The notes beneath the pieces were generated by a model. That model was not told where the DNA came from. It worked only from the letters and a program-made list of their open reading frames with translations, and searched no databases. Shown here in pieces: positions 34,490-43,101 of a stretch of DNA of 64,000 nt (within the stretch, counting starts at the first letter, position 1; the number at the start of each line of letters is the position of its first letter). The translations under genes were made by a program, and so were the position numbers. Origin of the DNA: Ruminococcus callidus (lineage in GTDB: Bacteria > Bacillota > Clostridia > Oscillospirales > Ruminococcaceae); contig NZ_JAJFCK010000004.1 in the NCBI RefSeq assembly GCF_020709055.1, positions 1 to 64,000 of the forward strand. Direction: 5' to 3'.

Positions 34490-36322
34490 TTATGCAGTCT
34501 GCGCAAACTGGGAGCGATACAGATCCGCATAGAAGCCGTTCTTTTCCAGCAGTTCCTCGTGGGAACCCTGCTCGATGATATCGCCGTCTTTCATCACCAG
34601 AATCAGATCCGCATTCCGGATGGTGGACAGCCGGTGGGCGATGACAAAGCTGGTTCTGCCCTCCATGAGGTGATCCATTGCCTTCTGAATCTGCTGCTCT
34701 GTCCGGGTATCCACGGAGGAGGTCGCCTCGTCCAGAATCATGACCTTATTGTCCGCCAGAATGGCACGTGCAATGGTGAGCAGCTGCTTCTGTCCCTGGG
34801 AAACATTGCTGGCGTCCTCGTTCAGTTCCATCTGATAACCGCCGGGGAGCTGGCGAATGAAGCTGTCCGCATGGGCAGCCTTTGCCGCTGCAATGACCTC
34901 TTCGTCTGTGGCGTCCAGTCTGCCGTAACGGATGTTCTCCATAATCGTCCCCTGAAACAGCCACGTGTCCTGAAGCACCATGCCAAAGGATTCCCGCAGC
35001 TGACGGCGGTCAAAGTCCCTGATGTCGTGGCCGTCCAGCAGAATTGTACCGCTGTTCACATCGTAAAACCGCATGAGCAGTTTTACCATGGTAGTCTTGC
35101 CGGCACCGGTTGGGCCAACAATGGCGATCTTCTGTCCCGGCTGTACCTGTGCGCTGAAATCGTGGATGATGCACTGCTCCGGCTTATAGCCAAAGGAAAC
35201 GTGTTCGAAATCCACACTGCCTCTTACCTGTTCCAGCTGCACCGGATGCTCTGCCGTCTGCACTTCCTCTTTCTCTTCAAGGAACTCAAAGACACGCTCC
35301 GAGGCAGCTGCCATGGACTGCACCTGATTGATGACCTGTGCGATCTGCTGCATGGGCTGGGTGAAGTTTCTGACGTACTGAATGAACGCCTGAATCTCAC
35401 CGATGGTGATCGTGCCACGAATTGCCAGCAGGCTGCCGGACAGCGCCACAGCCACATAGCCCAGATTGCCCACGAACATCATGATCGGCTGCATCAGGCC
35501 GGAGAGAAACTGCGACTTCCATGCGGAGTGATACAGGGTGTCATTGGTCTTCTGGAACTGGGCAATGGTATCCTGCTCCTTGTTGTACGCCTTGATGACG
35601 GTGTGTCCGGCGTAGGTTTCCTCCACCTGTCCGTTGATGTGTCCCAGATATTCCTGCTGCTGTTTGAAGTACTTCTGTGACTTCTTTACCACAAAGGAGA
35701 GGAGCACCGCAGAGACTGGCAGAATGACCAGCGCAATCAGCGTCATCAGCGGTGAGATCTTCAGCATCATCACCAGCACGCCCACGATGGTTGCCACAGA
35801 GGTGATGATCTGGGTGATGCTCTGGTTCAGGCTCTGTCCCAGGGTGTCCACATCGTTGGTGATGCGGGAGAGCACCTCGCCGTAGGTACGGCTTTCGAAA
35901 TAGGACATGGGCATCCGGTTGATTTTCTCCGAGATGTCCTTCCGCATCCGGTAGCACACCTTTTGAGTGACGCCAGTCATCAGCCAGCCCTGAATGAAGC
36001 TGAACAGGGCACTGAACAGATACAGTCCCAGTACGAACAGCAGAATCTTTCCGATATAGACAAAGTCAATGCCGCCTGTTCCCTGAATCTTCTCCATCAG
36101 ACCGCTTGCCAGCGAGGTGGTTGCCTTGCCCATGATATCCGGCCCGATGACGCTGAACACAGTGGATGCCACCGCACACAGCATTACGACCACAATTGCC
36201 CCGTGAAACCGCTTCATATAGGAAAACAGCTTTCCGATGGAGCCTTTGAAATCCTTCGCCTTTTCCACTGGCATCTGACCGCCTCTCGGGCCGCCCATGC
36301 CATGCCGTCTTTCATTCGCCAT
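34490..36322 (-). CDS. ABC exporter half-transporter, consensus subunit
   Basis: A 610-aa protein with a type I exporter membrane domain (six helices, about 35-345) fused to an ATPase. Walker A is GPTGAGKTT (about 405), signature VSQGQKQ, Walker B VMILDEATSSVD with the catalytic glutamate, and the histidine switch is in IAHRLS. The N-terminus MANERRHGMGGPRGGQ is glycine-rich. The ATG at 36322 has AAAGGAGC upstream and overlaps the end of the partner gene by 11 nt. With that partner it should form a heterodimeric multidrug- or lipid-type exporter, as TM287/288 or BmrCD. Confidence 0.95.
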   Translation of the reverse strand: MANERRHGMGGPRGGQMPVEKAKDFKGSIGKLFSYMKRFHGAIVVVMLCAVASTVFSVIGPDIMGKATTSLASGLMEKIQGTGGIDFVYIGKILLFVLGLYLFSALFSFIQGWLMTGVTQKVCYRMRKDISEKINRMPMSYFESRTYGEVLSRITNDVDTLGQSLNQSITQIITSVATIVGVLVMMLKISPLMTLIALVILPVSAVLLSFVVKKSQKYFKQQQEYLGHINGQVEETYAGHTVIKAYNKEQDTIAQFQKTNDTLYHSAWKSQFLSGLMQPIMMFVGNLGYVAVALSGSLLAIRGTITIGEIQAFIQYVRNFTQPMQQIAQVINQVQSMAAASERVFEFLEEKEEVQTAEHPVQLEQVRGSVDFEHVSFGYKPEQCIIHDFSAQVQPGQKIAIVGPTGAGKTTMVKLLMRFYDVNSGTILLDGHDIRDFDRRQLRESFGMVLQDTWLFQGTIMENIRYGRLDATDEEVIAAAKAAHADSFIRQLPGGYQMELNEDASNVSQGQKQLLTIARAILADNKVMILDEATSSVDTRTEQQIQKAMDHLMEGRTSFVIAHRLSTIRNADLILVMKDGDIIEQGSHEELLEKNGFYADLYRSQFAQTA

Positions 36323-38651
36323 CTGTCACCGCTCCTTTCTCTTCCCCGGACACACCCAGCTCTTCTGCGGAGAGCTGCGAGTTTGCGATCTGGCGATATA
36401 CCTCGCAGGAGGCCATCAGCTCCTCGTGCGTGCCCTTTCCGACGATTTTTCCCTCTTCCAGCACCAGGATCTGGTCAGCGTGAAGAATGGTACTAATGCG
36501 CTGCGCAACGATCAGCAGCGTACTCTCCCGCACATTGTCGTGGAGCGCCTGCCGCAGTGCTGCATCGGTTTTCAGATCCAGTGCCGAGAAGCTATCGTCA
36601 AAGACAAAGAGCTTCGGGTGTTTGGCAACGGCTCTGGCAATGGTCAGACGCTGCTTCTGTCCGCCGGAAACATTGGTGCCGCCCTGTGCAATGGTGCTGT
36701 CGTAACCGTCCGGTTTCTCGTCAATAAACTCTGTCGCCTGTGCAATTTCCGCCGCCTTCTGCATTTCTGCATCCGAGGCATCGGGGTTGCCGAACCGCAG
36801 GTTGCTGGCAATGGTACCGGAGAACAGCACACCCTTTTGTGGGACAAAGCCTACCTGCTGCCGCAGGTATTCCAGGGATATCTCCCGAATATCCACGCCG
36901 TCCAGTGTGATCTTTCCACCGGTCACATCGTATAGACGGGGAATCAGATTGACCAGCGTGGATTTTCCGCAGCCTGTGCTGCCGATGATTGCCGTGGTCT
37001 GTCCCGGCTTTGCCGTGAAGGAGATATCCGTCAGGGCATTTTCCTCCGCCGACGGGTACCGGAAATTCACGTGGTCGAATTGCAGCACGCCGGTGCAGAC
37101 CGCAGGATTCTGCGGTGCGCTGACCTCTTCAATGGAGGGCTTGGTCTGCAATACCTCGTCAATTCTGCCGGCAGCCACAGAGGCACGGGGCAGCATGACG
37201 GACATCATCGAGATCATCAGGAACGACATGACGATCATCATCGCATAGGTGATAAACGCCGTCATCGAGCCGACCTGCATCAGACCGTCATCCACACGGT
37301 GGGAAGCCACCCAGACAATGAGAATGGTCAGGCCGTTCATCAGGAGCATCATCAGCGGCATCATAAAGGTCATGACACGGTTGACAAAGAGATTGGTTTT
37401 CGTCAGGTCACAGTTGGCAACGTCAAACCGCTCCTCCTCGGTACGCTCTCTGCCGAACGCACGGATGACCGGCAATCCGGTCAGAATCTCACGGGAGACC
37501 AGATTAACCCGATCCACCAGCTGCTGCATTTTCTTGAACTTCGGCATTGCCACCGACATCAAAAGTCCCACAATGCCCAGGATCAGAATCACGGCGAGCG
37601 CAATGACCCAGCCCATGCCTGCCTTGGTTCTGGTGACTTTCAGCACACCGCCAATTCCCAGAATCGGCGCATAGAGCAGCATCCGCAGGAAAATCGCTGT
37701 AACCATCTGCACCTGCTGGATGTCGTTGGTGCTTCTGGTGATGAGCGAGGCGGTGGAGAACTGATCCATCTCTGTGCCGGAGAACTGCACCACCCGGCGG
37801 AACACCTTGCCACGCAAGTCACGGCCCACGCCAGCGCCCACACGGGAGGCAAGATAGCTGACCACAATGGTAGCTGCCATCATTGCCAGCGCCATGGCAA
37901 GCATTTTTCCGCCGGTCTGCCAGAGGTACGAGGTCTGGAGATGATCTACGTCCAGTCCGGCATTCTCATCGCACTGCACTGCATAGGCAATGCCCATGGA
38001 CTGCACCAGCGAATCCCCCATGGTGTCCAGCATCTTCTCCAGCTGTTCCCGGCTTTGAGTCAGCACCGTTTCATCGAGCTGTCCGTTCTTCTGCATGGCA
38101 ACAAACAGCGGGCGCACATCCACGCAGGTGACAGCGGTCTTATTGCCGTCGTCATCCTCCTCCGTGCGCTGGAACGGTTTCAGCTCCACGCCCATGGATG
38201 CGCCGATGTCCTCGATGCTCATCTGTTCCATCTGCTTGGCAGCCTCGCTGTCCTGCTGCTGGGACTCCAGCATCTGGCGGAAGCTGTCCTCACTCATCAT
38301 GGACATCTGGTAATTCATCAGCACTGGCACCAGCAGATCGCTGTCCAGCTCCTCCCGCTTTTTCTCGGTGACCGAGTCCTTCTGCCGGTATTGATCGCCG
38401 GACTTCTCATAGACCTCCTGCCACTTCTGCTGTTCTGTTTCCGTCATAAAAATCTGCACGGTGTCATATTCCTCCGCAGTGACCTGCTCCGGCAGGATAT
38501 GTTCCACACCCTTGTTCTGAATGCCCACATCAATGATGTTCGATGTGTACTGAGGCAGCGACAGGTCGCAAAACGCCTGCACCACCAGCAACAGCACAAT
38601 GAGAAGCACCGATTTCCAGTAGGGCTTCAGGTTCTTAAACAGCTTTCCCAT
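36312..38651 (-). CDS. ABC exporter half-transporter, degenerate-site subunit with large extracytoplasmic insert
   Basis: A 779-aa partner of the exporter. Helix 1 (about 12-32) is followed by an inserted, mostly acidic and helical region of about 190 residues (about 48-240) that should project outside, then the remaining helices and the ATPase. Walker A is GSTGCGKST (about 560), signature VSGGQKQ, but Walker B reads LFVFDDSFSALD with aspartate in place of the catalytic glutamate and IVAQRIS in place of the switch histidine. One degenerate site is the norm for heterodimeric exporters. The ATG at 38651 overlaps the marR gene by 17 nt. Confidence 0.95.
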   Translation of the reverse strand: MGKLFKNLKPYWKSVLLIVLLLVVQAFCDLSLPQYTSNIIDVGIQNKGVEHILPEQVTAEEYDTVQIFMTETEQQKWQEVYEKSGDQYRQKDSVTEKKREELDSDLLVPVLMNYQMSMMSEDSFRQMLESQQQDSEAAKQMEQMSIEDIGASMGVELKPFQRTEEDDDGNKTAVTCVDVRPLFVAMQKNGQLDETVLTQSREQLEKMLDTMGDSLVQSMGIAYAVQCDENAGLDVDHLQTSYLWQTGGKMLAMALAMMAATIVVSYLASRVGAGVGRDLRGKVFRRVVQFSGTEMDQFSTASLITRSTNDIQQVQMVTAIFLRMLLYAPILGIGGVLKVTRTKAGMGWVIALAVILILGIVGLLMSVAMPKFKKMQQLVDRVNLVSREILTGLPVIRAFGRERTEEERFDVANCDLTKTNLFVNRVMTFMMPLMMLLMNGLTILIVWVASHRVDDGLMQVGSMTAFITYAMMIVMSFLMISMMSVMLPRASVAAGRIDEVLQTKPSIEEVSAPQNPAVCTGVLQFDHVNFRYPSAEENALTDISFTAKPGQTTAIIGSTGCGKSTLVNLIPRLYDVTGGKITLDGVDIREISLEYLRQQVGFVPQKGVLFSGTIASNLRFGNPDASDAEMQKAAEIAQATEFIDEKPDGYDSTIAQGGTNVSGGQKQRLTIARAVAKHPKLFVFDDSFSALDLKTDAALRQALHDNVRESTLLIVAQRISTILHADQILVLEEGKIVGKGTHEELMASCEVYRQIANSQLSAEELGVSGEEKGAVTDGE

Positions 38652-39108
38652 GCTTTTGCTTTGCTCCTTTCTTCATCTCTGCCAGTTCTTCCTCAGCTGC
38701 CGTATGGAGCCGCCGGAGCAGCTTCATCAGCTGTTTTGCCTCTTCTTGAGTAAACCGCCTCTGAATCCCTGCATGGAATTCCTCCAGCAGCTTTCCCGCC
38801 TCCGCTACCGCCGATTTGCCGGATTCTGTCAGTATGACATACGTATTCCGCCGATCCGACCGGCAAACCTCACGCCGCACATAGCCGTCGTTTTCCAAGC
38901 CGCGCAGGGTGCGGGAAACCGCCGGCTGCGGCACATGCATCTCCTGCGTCATCATGGACACCGTGCAGCCCTCCGGATGTTTCTTTTGCAGGCAGGAGAT
39001 GGCGCACATCGCCATGTAGTCCTGCCGTGCCAGGGGCAGCAGGGAGAACAGATTCAGGCTTCGAAACTGATTGACCAGCTCGAAAAAGGTATCCGTTTCA
39101 CAGTTCAA
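38635..39108 (-). CDS. MarR-family transcriptional regulator
   Basis: A 157-aa winged-helix repressor. The DNA-binding part (about 45-105) includes MTQEMHVPQPAVSRTLRGLENDGYVRREVCRSDRRN, broken here only by its wing; flanking helices form the dimer. The start is TTG at 39108 with GAGGTG 7 nt upstream; no ATG is available before the conserved region. It leads the exporter operon and overlaps its first transporter gene, so it very likely represses the operon and releases it when a transported compound binds. Confidence 0.93.
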   Translation of the reverse strand: MNCETDTFFELVNQFRSLNLFSLLPLARQDYMAMCAISCLQKKHPEGCTVSMMTQEMHVPQPAVSRTLRGLENDGYVRREVCRSDRRNTYVILTESGKSAVAEAGKLLEEFHAGIQRRFTQEEAKQLMKLLRRLHTAAEEELAEMKKGAKQKHGKAV

Positions 39109-39144
39109 TCAAAACACCTCGCATTCCGCTAAATTAGATAACAT

Positions 39145-39195
39145 AGTTATAAAATAACTTTGTTCTATTATAACGCATGTTATTCATCCTGTCAA
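39145..39195 (-). promoter_or_regulatory. Promoter and probable MarR operator of the exporter operon
   Basis: Minus strand TTGACA (39195-39190), 17 nt, TATAAT (39172-39167). Eight bases downstream is the palindrome AGTTAT-TTT-ATAACT (39159-39145), a likely operator. Confidence 0.8.
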
Positions 39196-39227
39196 CCAGT
39201 CCAAAAAAATTTTCAGAAAACCATCAC

Positions 39228-39265
39228 AAAAAAGTGCACTCCACCCAATCATGGGCAAAGTGCAC
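39228..39265 (-). terminator. Terminator after the PF06541 gene's upstream neighbour region (reads into 39290 end)
   Basis: Minus strand GTGCACT (39265-39259) pairs with AGTGCAC (39240-39234) around an inner GCCCA/TGGGT stem, followed by TTTTTTG. It lies just after the stop at 39290 and ends the HD/PF06541 transcript. Confidence 0.85.
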
Positions 39266-39289
39266 CAATTATTTTGTGGGATATGTAGA

Positions 39290-39880
39290 TCATCCAAACC
39301 GCTTCATGATCTTCTCACGAACCCGCCGTGAGATCTCGGCGGTGTGATCTGCCTCCCCCTCCGGAAGAGAGAGCCCGTGCAGCACGGAAACAGAGACCAG
39401 CAGATCGATCAGTGTCATCAGCACCAGTCCGATGACGATCTTGCGGGAAATGCTGTACGGCACAGTGTGATAAAGCTGTAGGAAAAACGGATTGACACGA
39501 TACAGCGCATAGCATCCCAGCAGACCAAAGGGCAGCATCGTCTCCATGCAGACCCGGCCGTGAATGTTGAATTTCATATCGTTGTAATCCCACCAGCGTG
39601 TGTGAAAGAAGTGCTCCATCACCACACTGGCAGCGTACTCCAGCGCCGTGCAGAACACAATGATCATCACAAAAACAGCGGCGAAGCCAAATCTTGCGTG
39701 CTGAAACAGCACGGTGATCGTCACCATTCCCACGCCGTAAATCGGACAGCAGGGACCCAGCAAAAACCCGCGGTTTACCAGACGATGCTCCCGAATCCCG
39801 CAATACACCATTTCCATGCACCACCCCAGCAGGGAATAGACATAGAACAGCACAAGATATTCTGTGAGATTGGATGCCAT
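39290..39880 (-). CDS. PF06541 (CmpB-like) putative ABC transporter permease
   Basis: A 196-aa membrane protein with five or so helices. It matches the PF06541 pattern: FYVYSLLGWCMEMVYCGIREHRLVNRGFL, GPCCPIYGVG, then TRWWDYNDMKFNIHGRVCMETM. The family is labelled a putative ABC permease but no ATPase is close by, so transport is not shown. The ATG at 39880 has AGGAGGAA about 9 nt upstream, inside the last codons of the HD gene, whose stop is one base away. The two genes form a tight operon. Confidence 0.88.
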   Translation of the reverse strand: MASNLTEYLVLFYVYSLLGWCMEMVYCGIREHRLVNRGFLLGPCCPIYGVGMVTITVLFQHARFGFAAVFVMIIVFCTALEYAASVVMEHFFHTRWWDYNDMKFNIHGRVCMETMLPFGLLGCYALYRVNPFFLQLYHTVPYSISRKIVIGLVLMTLIDLLVSVSVLHGLSLPEGEADHTAEISRRVREKIMKRFG

Positions 39881-39881
39881 A

Positions 39882-40400
39882 TTATATCTTCCTCCTGATA
39901 TAGCGGATCTGGAATTGATACCAGAATCCAGCCAATGTTTCTAACGTCGAACAGTACTTGTCCACCATGCAGACGATGACTGCCTCCCGGGAATGAGGCA
40001 CATGGCGGAATGTCAGCGGCCACATATGGCAGCGAATGATGTGCTGCACTTTCCGGTTGATCTGAAAATGCCGCTTGGCGTTGCGGCAGGCCGTATACGG
40101 ATGAGAAAAGCCATGCAGCGAACCCTTCTTCTCCTGATGATGATGCCAGTCATACAAATAAAAGTCGTGCAGCAACGCCCCCACTGCCAGATCACGATAA
40201 TTCACACGCAGGTGCAGCCGTGAGGCAAAAGCACAGCTGGCGTACATCACAGACAAGCAGTGCTGCAATGTCGTCGTGGTTCCATGCTGAATGTGGTCGT
40301 TCATGGAACAGACCAGATCATCTTCCAAATACGGGAGCAGATATGCCTGAAGTTCTTTTAACTCTGTCTTTTCTTCCACAGATTGTTCAATCCCTTTCAT
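39882..40400 (-). CDS. HD-domain protein
   Basis: A 172-aa cytosolic protein of the HD phosphohydrolase superfamily. The metal ligands appear as HCLSVMYAS (histidine about 47), GALLHDFYLYDWHH (HD about 78-79), then HGFSHP and a later aspartate in CMVDKYCS. HD proteins hydrolyse phosphomono- or diesters, often nucleotides; the substrate here is unknown. The ATG at 40400 has CGGAG 7 nt upstream. It is first in an operon with the PF06541 membrane protein, from a consensus promoter. Confidence 0.87.
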   Translation of the reverse strand: MKGIEQSVEEKTELKELQAYLLPYLEDDLVCSMNDHIQHGTTTTLQHCLSVMYASCAFASRLHLRVNYRDLAVGALLHDFYLYDWHHHQEKKGSLHGFSHPYTACRNAKRHFQINRKVQHIIRCHMWPLTFRHVPHSREAVIVCMVDKYCSTLETLAGFWYQFQIRYIRRKI

Positions 40401-40484
40401 CGTTCGGCTCCGGCGGAGCCTGTTTCGTTGCTTTCACGCAATCCTGCCTGCAATGTCCTCGTACCTCTCGCCCAATTCATCTAC

Positions 40485-40513
40485 ATTATATCCCATTCCC
40501 GTTTGATTGTCAA
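40485..40513 (-). promoter_or_regulatory. Consensus promoter of the HD/PF06541 operon
   Basis: Minus strand TTGACA (40513-40508), 17 nt, TATAAT (40490-40485). Confidence 0.88.
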
Positions 40514-40648
40514 CAAATTCAACGTTATTTTTCTCTCCTCCCCGCCAAAAATACAGCGATTTCGTCTGATTTTTTTCGACAATCTGCCGAATTTCGAAAT
40601 GTTTTCCGAAAAGCCCCCTCGTTCCTTCATGGATTTTCTCAAAAAATC

Positions 40649-40677
40649 TTGAAATTTTCTAGCAAGTCTGTTATAAT
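40649..40677 (+). promoter_or_regulatory. Promoter of the cell-wall amidase gene
   Basis: TTGAAA (40649-40654), 17 nt, TATAAT (40672-40677). The 40401-40755 gap holds this promoter and the divergent one at 40485, with A/T-rich sequence between. Confidence 0.8.
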
Positions 40678-40755
40678 TAAGTTGCACACACTCAGCACAG
40701 TGCAGAGGACAGTCATCAGCATCCATGAAACCGCATTTCCCAAGGAGGGAATCTT

Positions 40756-42870
40756 TTGAAAATACGCATTTTTCTCGCATCCGCCGCAATGCTTTGCAGC
40801 GCAGTCATGTTAAGCCATATCCACGCCGCCGCTGAGAACATCCGGCGCACCCCCGTTTTCTCCGGCATCGAACAATTCGAGTTGCCAATGGGCACGCCGG
40901 AAAGCTGGGAGAATCCGGAAGAGGGCGTCTTTTATTACTATGACATCGACGGCATTGCCGTCACCGGAGAAGTCATGATCGGCGACACGCCCTATCTCTT
41001 TGCGCCGGACGGACAGCAGTGCACCGGCTGGCAGACCGTTTTCGGCAAGCGGTATTTCTACGACGTTCTCACGGGACAGCCCCAGTTCGGCTGGATCTCC
41101 TATCTGGACCGCTATTATTATGTGGACGCAGCAAATGGCAAGCAGTCCGATACACAGGCAGCGCTGCCCAGCCTGCAGGGGAACAGCGATACCCCTTATT
41201 ATGCGCTGGACGAATACGGCATTTTGCAAACCGGATTTTTCACGGAGTCCGACGGTTCCCGCTATTACGCCGACCCTGCCACCGGTGAAATGGCATTCGG
41301 CACGGTGGACATTGACGGTGTGCCCTATCGCTTCGACAAGGACGGCAAACAGCTCACCGGCTGGCAAAACTGCAACGCCAATCTCTATTACTTCGATCCG
41401 GAGACCGGAGAGAGCCAGCTTGGCTGGATGGAATGGAACGGCAGCCGGTACTACATCACGCCGGAGGGCGGAAAACAGATCGGCGAGATCGTTGTGGATG
41501 GAATCCCCTATGTGCTGGACAATTTCGGCAGACAAAAGACTGGATTCCGCACCCTCTCCGACGGCACCGTCCACTGCTATGACACAGACGGCACAGCACT
41601 GTGCGGACTGCAAACCGTACAGGGAAGCACCTACCTCTTCTCGGAGGATGGCGCAATGGAAACCGGCTGGCAGACCGTCGGCACAGATACCTACTATTTC
41701 CAGACAAGTAGCGGCGCTGCAACTGTGGGCGCTGCACAAATTGACGGCAGCAGCTACCACTTCAGCGCATCTGGTGCGCTGGAATACGGGCTGATTCAGG
41801 ACGGCGGCAGCACCTATTACGCTGGCGAGAACGGCGTGCTCCATACCGGATGGATCACACTGGACAGCCAGCGGTATTACTTCCATCCGGAGAGCTATCT
41901 CGCTGTCACCGGCATCGCCTTCATTGACAACACACCGTACTGCTTCTCTGCATCCGGCGAAATGCAGTACGGTCTTGCCGACGCTGGCACAGGTTTGTGC
42001 TATGCCGGAACAGACGGCGCACTGCAAACCGGCTGGATTCGTGTGGGACAGGAACAGTACTACTTCCAGCCCAAGACCTACCTCGCAGCGCAGGGCTTCA
42101 CCGCCATTGACGGCAAGAAGTACTACTTCCAGAGCAGCGGATGCATGGCACGGGGCTGGATTCAGAACGGCACAGAGTACGCCTATGCCGACGAATTCGG
42201 CGTGATTCAGGACGACCTCTACAAGCAGTCCACTGCGCCCTACAATCCCATGGCAGTTCTCAAGGCGGACAGCGTCACCAATCTCAACGGCGTCACCACC
42301 TATCAGTATTTTATCCGCAACCACAACGTTTATAACATCGATCTGCCCAACTACCGCATGACCGATGTCATCGGTGTCACAGTGCACAACACCCCTCGTG
42401 TCACCGCCAATACAGGAACGACACAGGCAGAGCAGTATACCCGTGCCACAATCAATGGCAACATGAATGATGTGCGTGTCCACTACTATGTGGACGAGAA
42501 CTGCGCATGGCAAAATTCCAGCCACGCCTTCACCGGCTGGCACGCTGCGGACGGCGCCGGCAACGGCAACCGCAAGACCATCTCCATCGAGTGCATCATG
42601 GCAAGTTCCACCGATGCCACCAGCCTCAAAGCAGAGGACAACTGCGCACGTCTTGCTGCTTACCTGCTTTTCCTCTATCACAAGGATGTCAGCAGTTTGT
42701 ACACCCACACCCATTGGCTGAATGTTCGGGACGGCAAAACCGGCAGCACAGATTACCTCAACACCGCATCGCACCCCTATAAGATGTGCCCCTACTACAT
42801 TCTCCCCCACTGGAACAGCTTCAAGGCAAAAGTCCAACAGTACATCGACATCCTGAACGCCAAGGGATAA
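40756..42870 (+). CDS. Secreted N-acetylmuramoyl-L-alanine amidase with cell-wall-binding repeats
   Basis: A 704-aa exported wall hydrolase. A signal peptide (about 1-26) is followed by roughly twenty aromatic repeats of about 20 residues (about 55-490), such as CTGWQTVFGKRYFYDVLTG, of the choline/cell-wall-binding type. The C-terminal domain (about 535-704) is an amidase_2: zinc ligand in GVTVHNTP, then RVHYYVDE, GWHAADGAGNGN, ISIEC, HTHW and MCPYYI. It should cut the bond between muramic acid and the peptide stem. The start is TTG at 40756 with AAGGAGGG upstream. Such a module order is seen in phage lysins and autolysins; no phage genes are nearby. Confidence 0.92.
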   Translation: MKIRIFLASAAMLCSAVMLSHIHAAAENIRRTPVFSGIEQFELPMGTPESWENPEEGVFYYYDIDGIAVTGEVMIGDTPYLFAPDGQQCTGWQTVFGKRYFYDVLTGQPQFGWISYLDRYYYVDAANGKQSDTQAALPSLQGNSDTPYYALDEYGILQTGFFTESDGSRYYADPATGEMAFGTVDIDGVPYRFDKDGKQLTGWQNCNANLYYFDPETGESQLGWMEWNGSRYYITPEGGKQIGEIVVDGIPYVLDNFGRQKTGFRTLSDGTVHCYDTDGTALCGLQTVQGSTYLFSEDGAMETGWQTVGTDTYYFQTSSGAATVGAAQIDGSSYHFSASGALEYGLIQDGGSTYYAGENGVLHTGWITLDSQRYYFHPESYLAVTGIAFIDNTPYCFSASGEMQYGLADAGTGLCYAGTDGALQTGWIRVGQEQYYFQPKTYLAAQGFTAIDGKKYYFQSSGCMARGWIQNGTEYAYADEFGVIQDDLYKQSTAPYNPMAVLKADSVTNLNGVTTYQYFIRNHNVYNIDLPNYRMTDVIGVTVHNTPRVTANTGTTQAEQYTRATINGNMNDVRVHYYVDENCAWQNSSHAFTGWHAADGAGNGNRKTISIECIMASSTDATSLKAEDNCARLAAYLLFLYHKDVSSLYTHTHWLNVRDGKTGSTDYLNTASHPYKMCPYYILPHWNSFKAKVQQYIDILNAKG

Positions 42871-42889
42871 CCAAATAAAGTTACAGCAA

Positions 42890-42929
42890 AAACCGGCTGC
42901 CCCAAAATCCCACGGGACAGCCGGTTTTT
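42890..42929. terminator. Bidirectional terminator after the amidase gene
   Basis: AAACCGGCTG (42890-42899) pairs with CAGCCGGTTT (42918-42927), with runs of T on both strands. Confidence 0.88.
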
Positions 42930-42934
42930 CTATG

Positions 42935-43096
42935 AGAGCTTGTGTTCGTAGGAAATATATGCGGATTTTCGAGCAAATTTTTTTGCAGACAAGGCAAAAA
43001 TTTGCAGGCATACTTTCGTATGGCAAGAATTTTTCACGCAGTATGCAACAAAATTTGCCGAAAAGATGTAGATAGACGCCTATGAACACGAGCTCT
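42935..43096. repeat. 162-bp palindromic element, copy 2
   Basis: Nearly identical to copy 1 at 25256, with the same inverted ends (AGAGCTTGTGTTCGTAGG and CCTATGAACACGAGCTCT) and the CATAC-TTTC-GTATG centre. One T fewer in the poly-T tract and a few substitutions. It lies between convergent genes, after the terminator at 42929 and 5 bp from the znuB stop. Confidence 0.9.
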
Positions 43097-43101
43097 AAAA
43101 T

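Noticed and set aside
40756..42870. Amidase as part of a prophage lysis cassette
   Set aside because: It has a signal peptide and its own promoter, with no holin, tail or integrase gene nearby.
40810..43089. A 759-codon minus-strand frame opposite the amidase gene
   Set aside because: It lies antisense to a repeat protein and runs through palindromic copy 2; no family motifs and no ribosome site.
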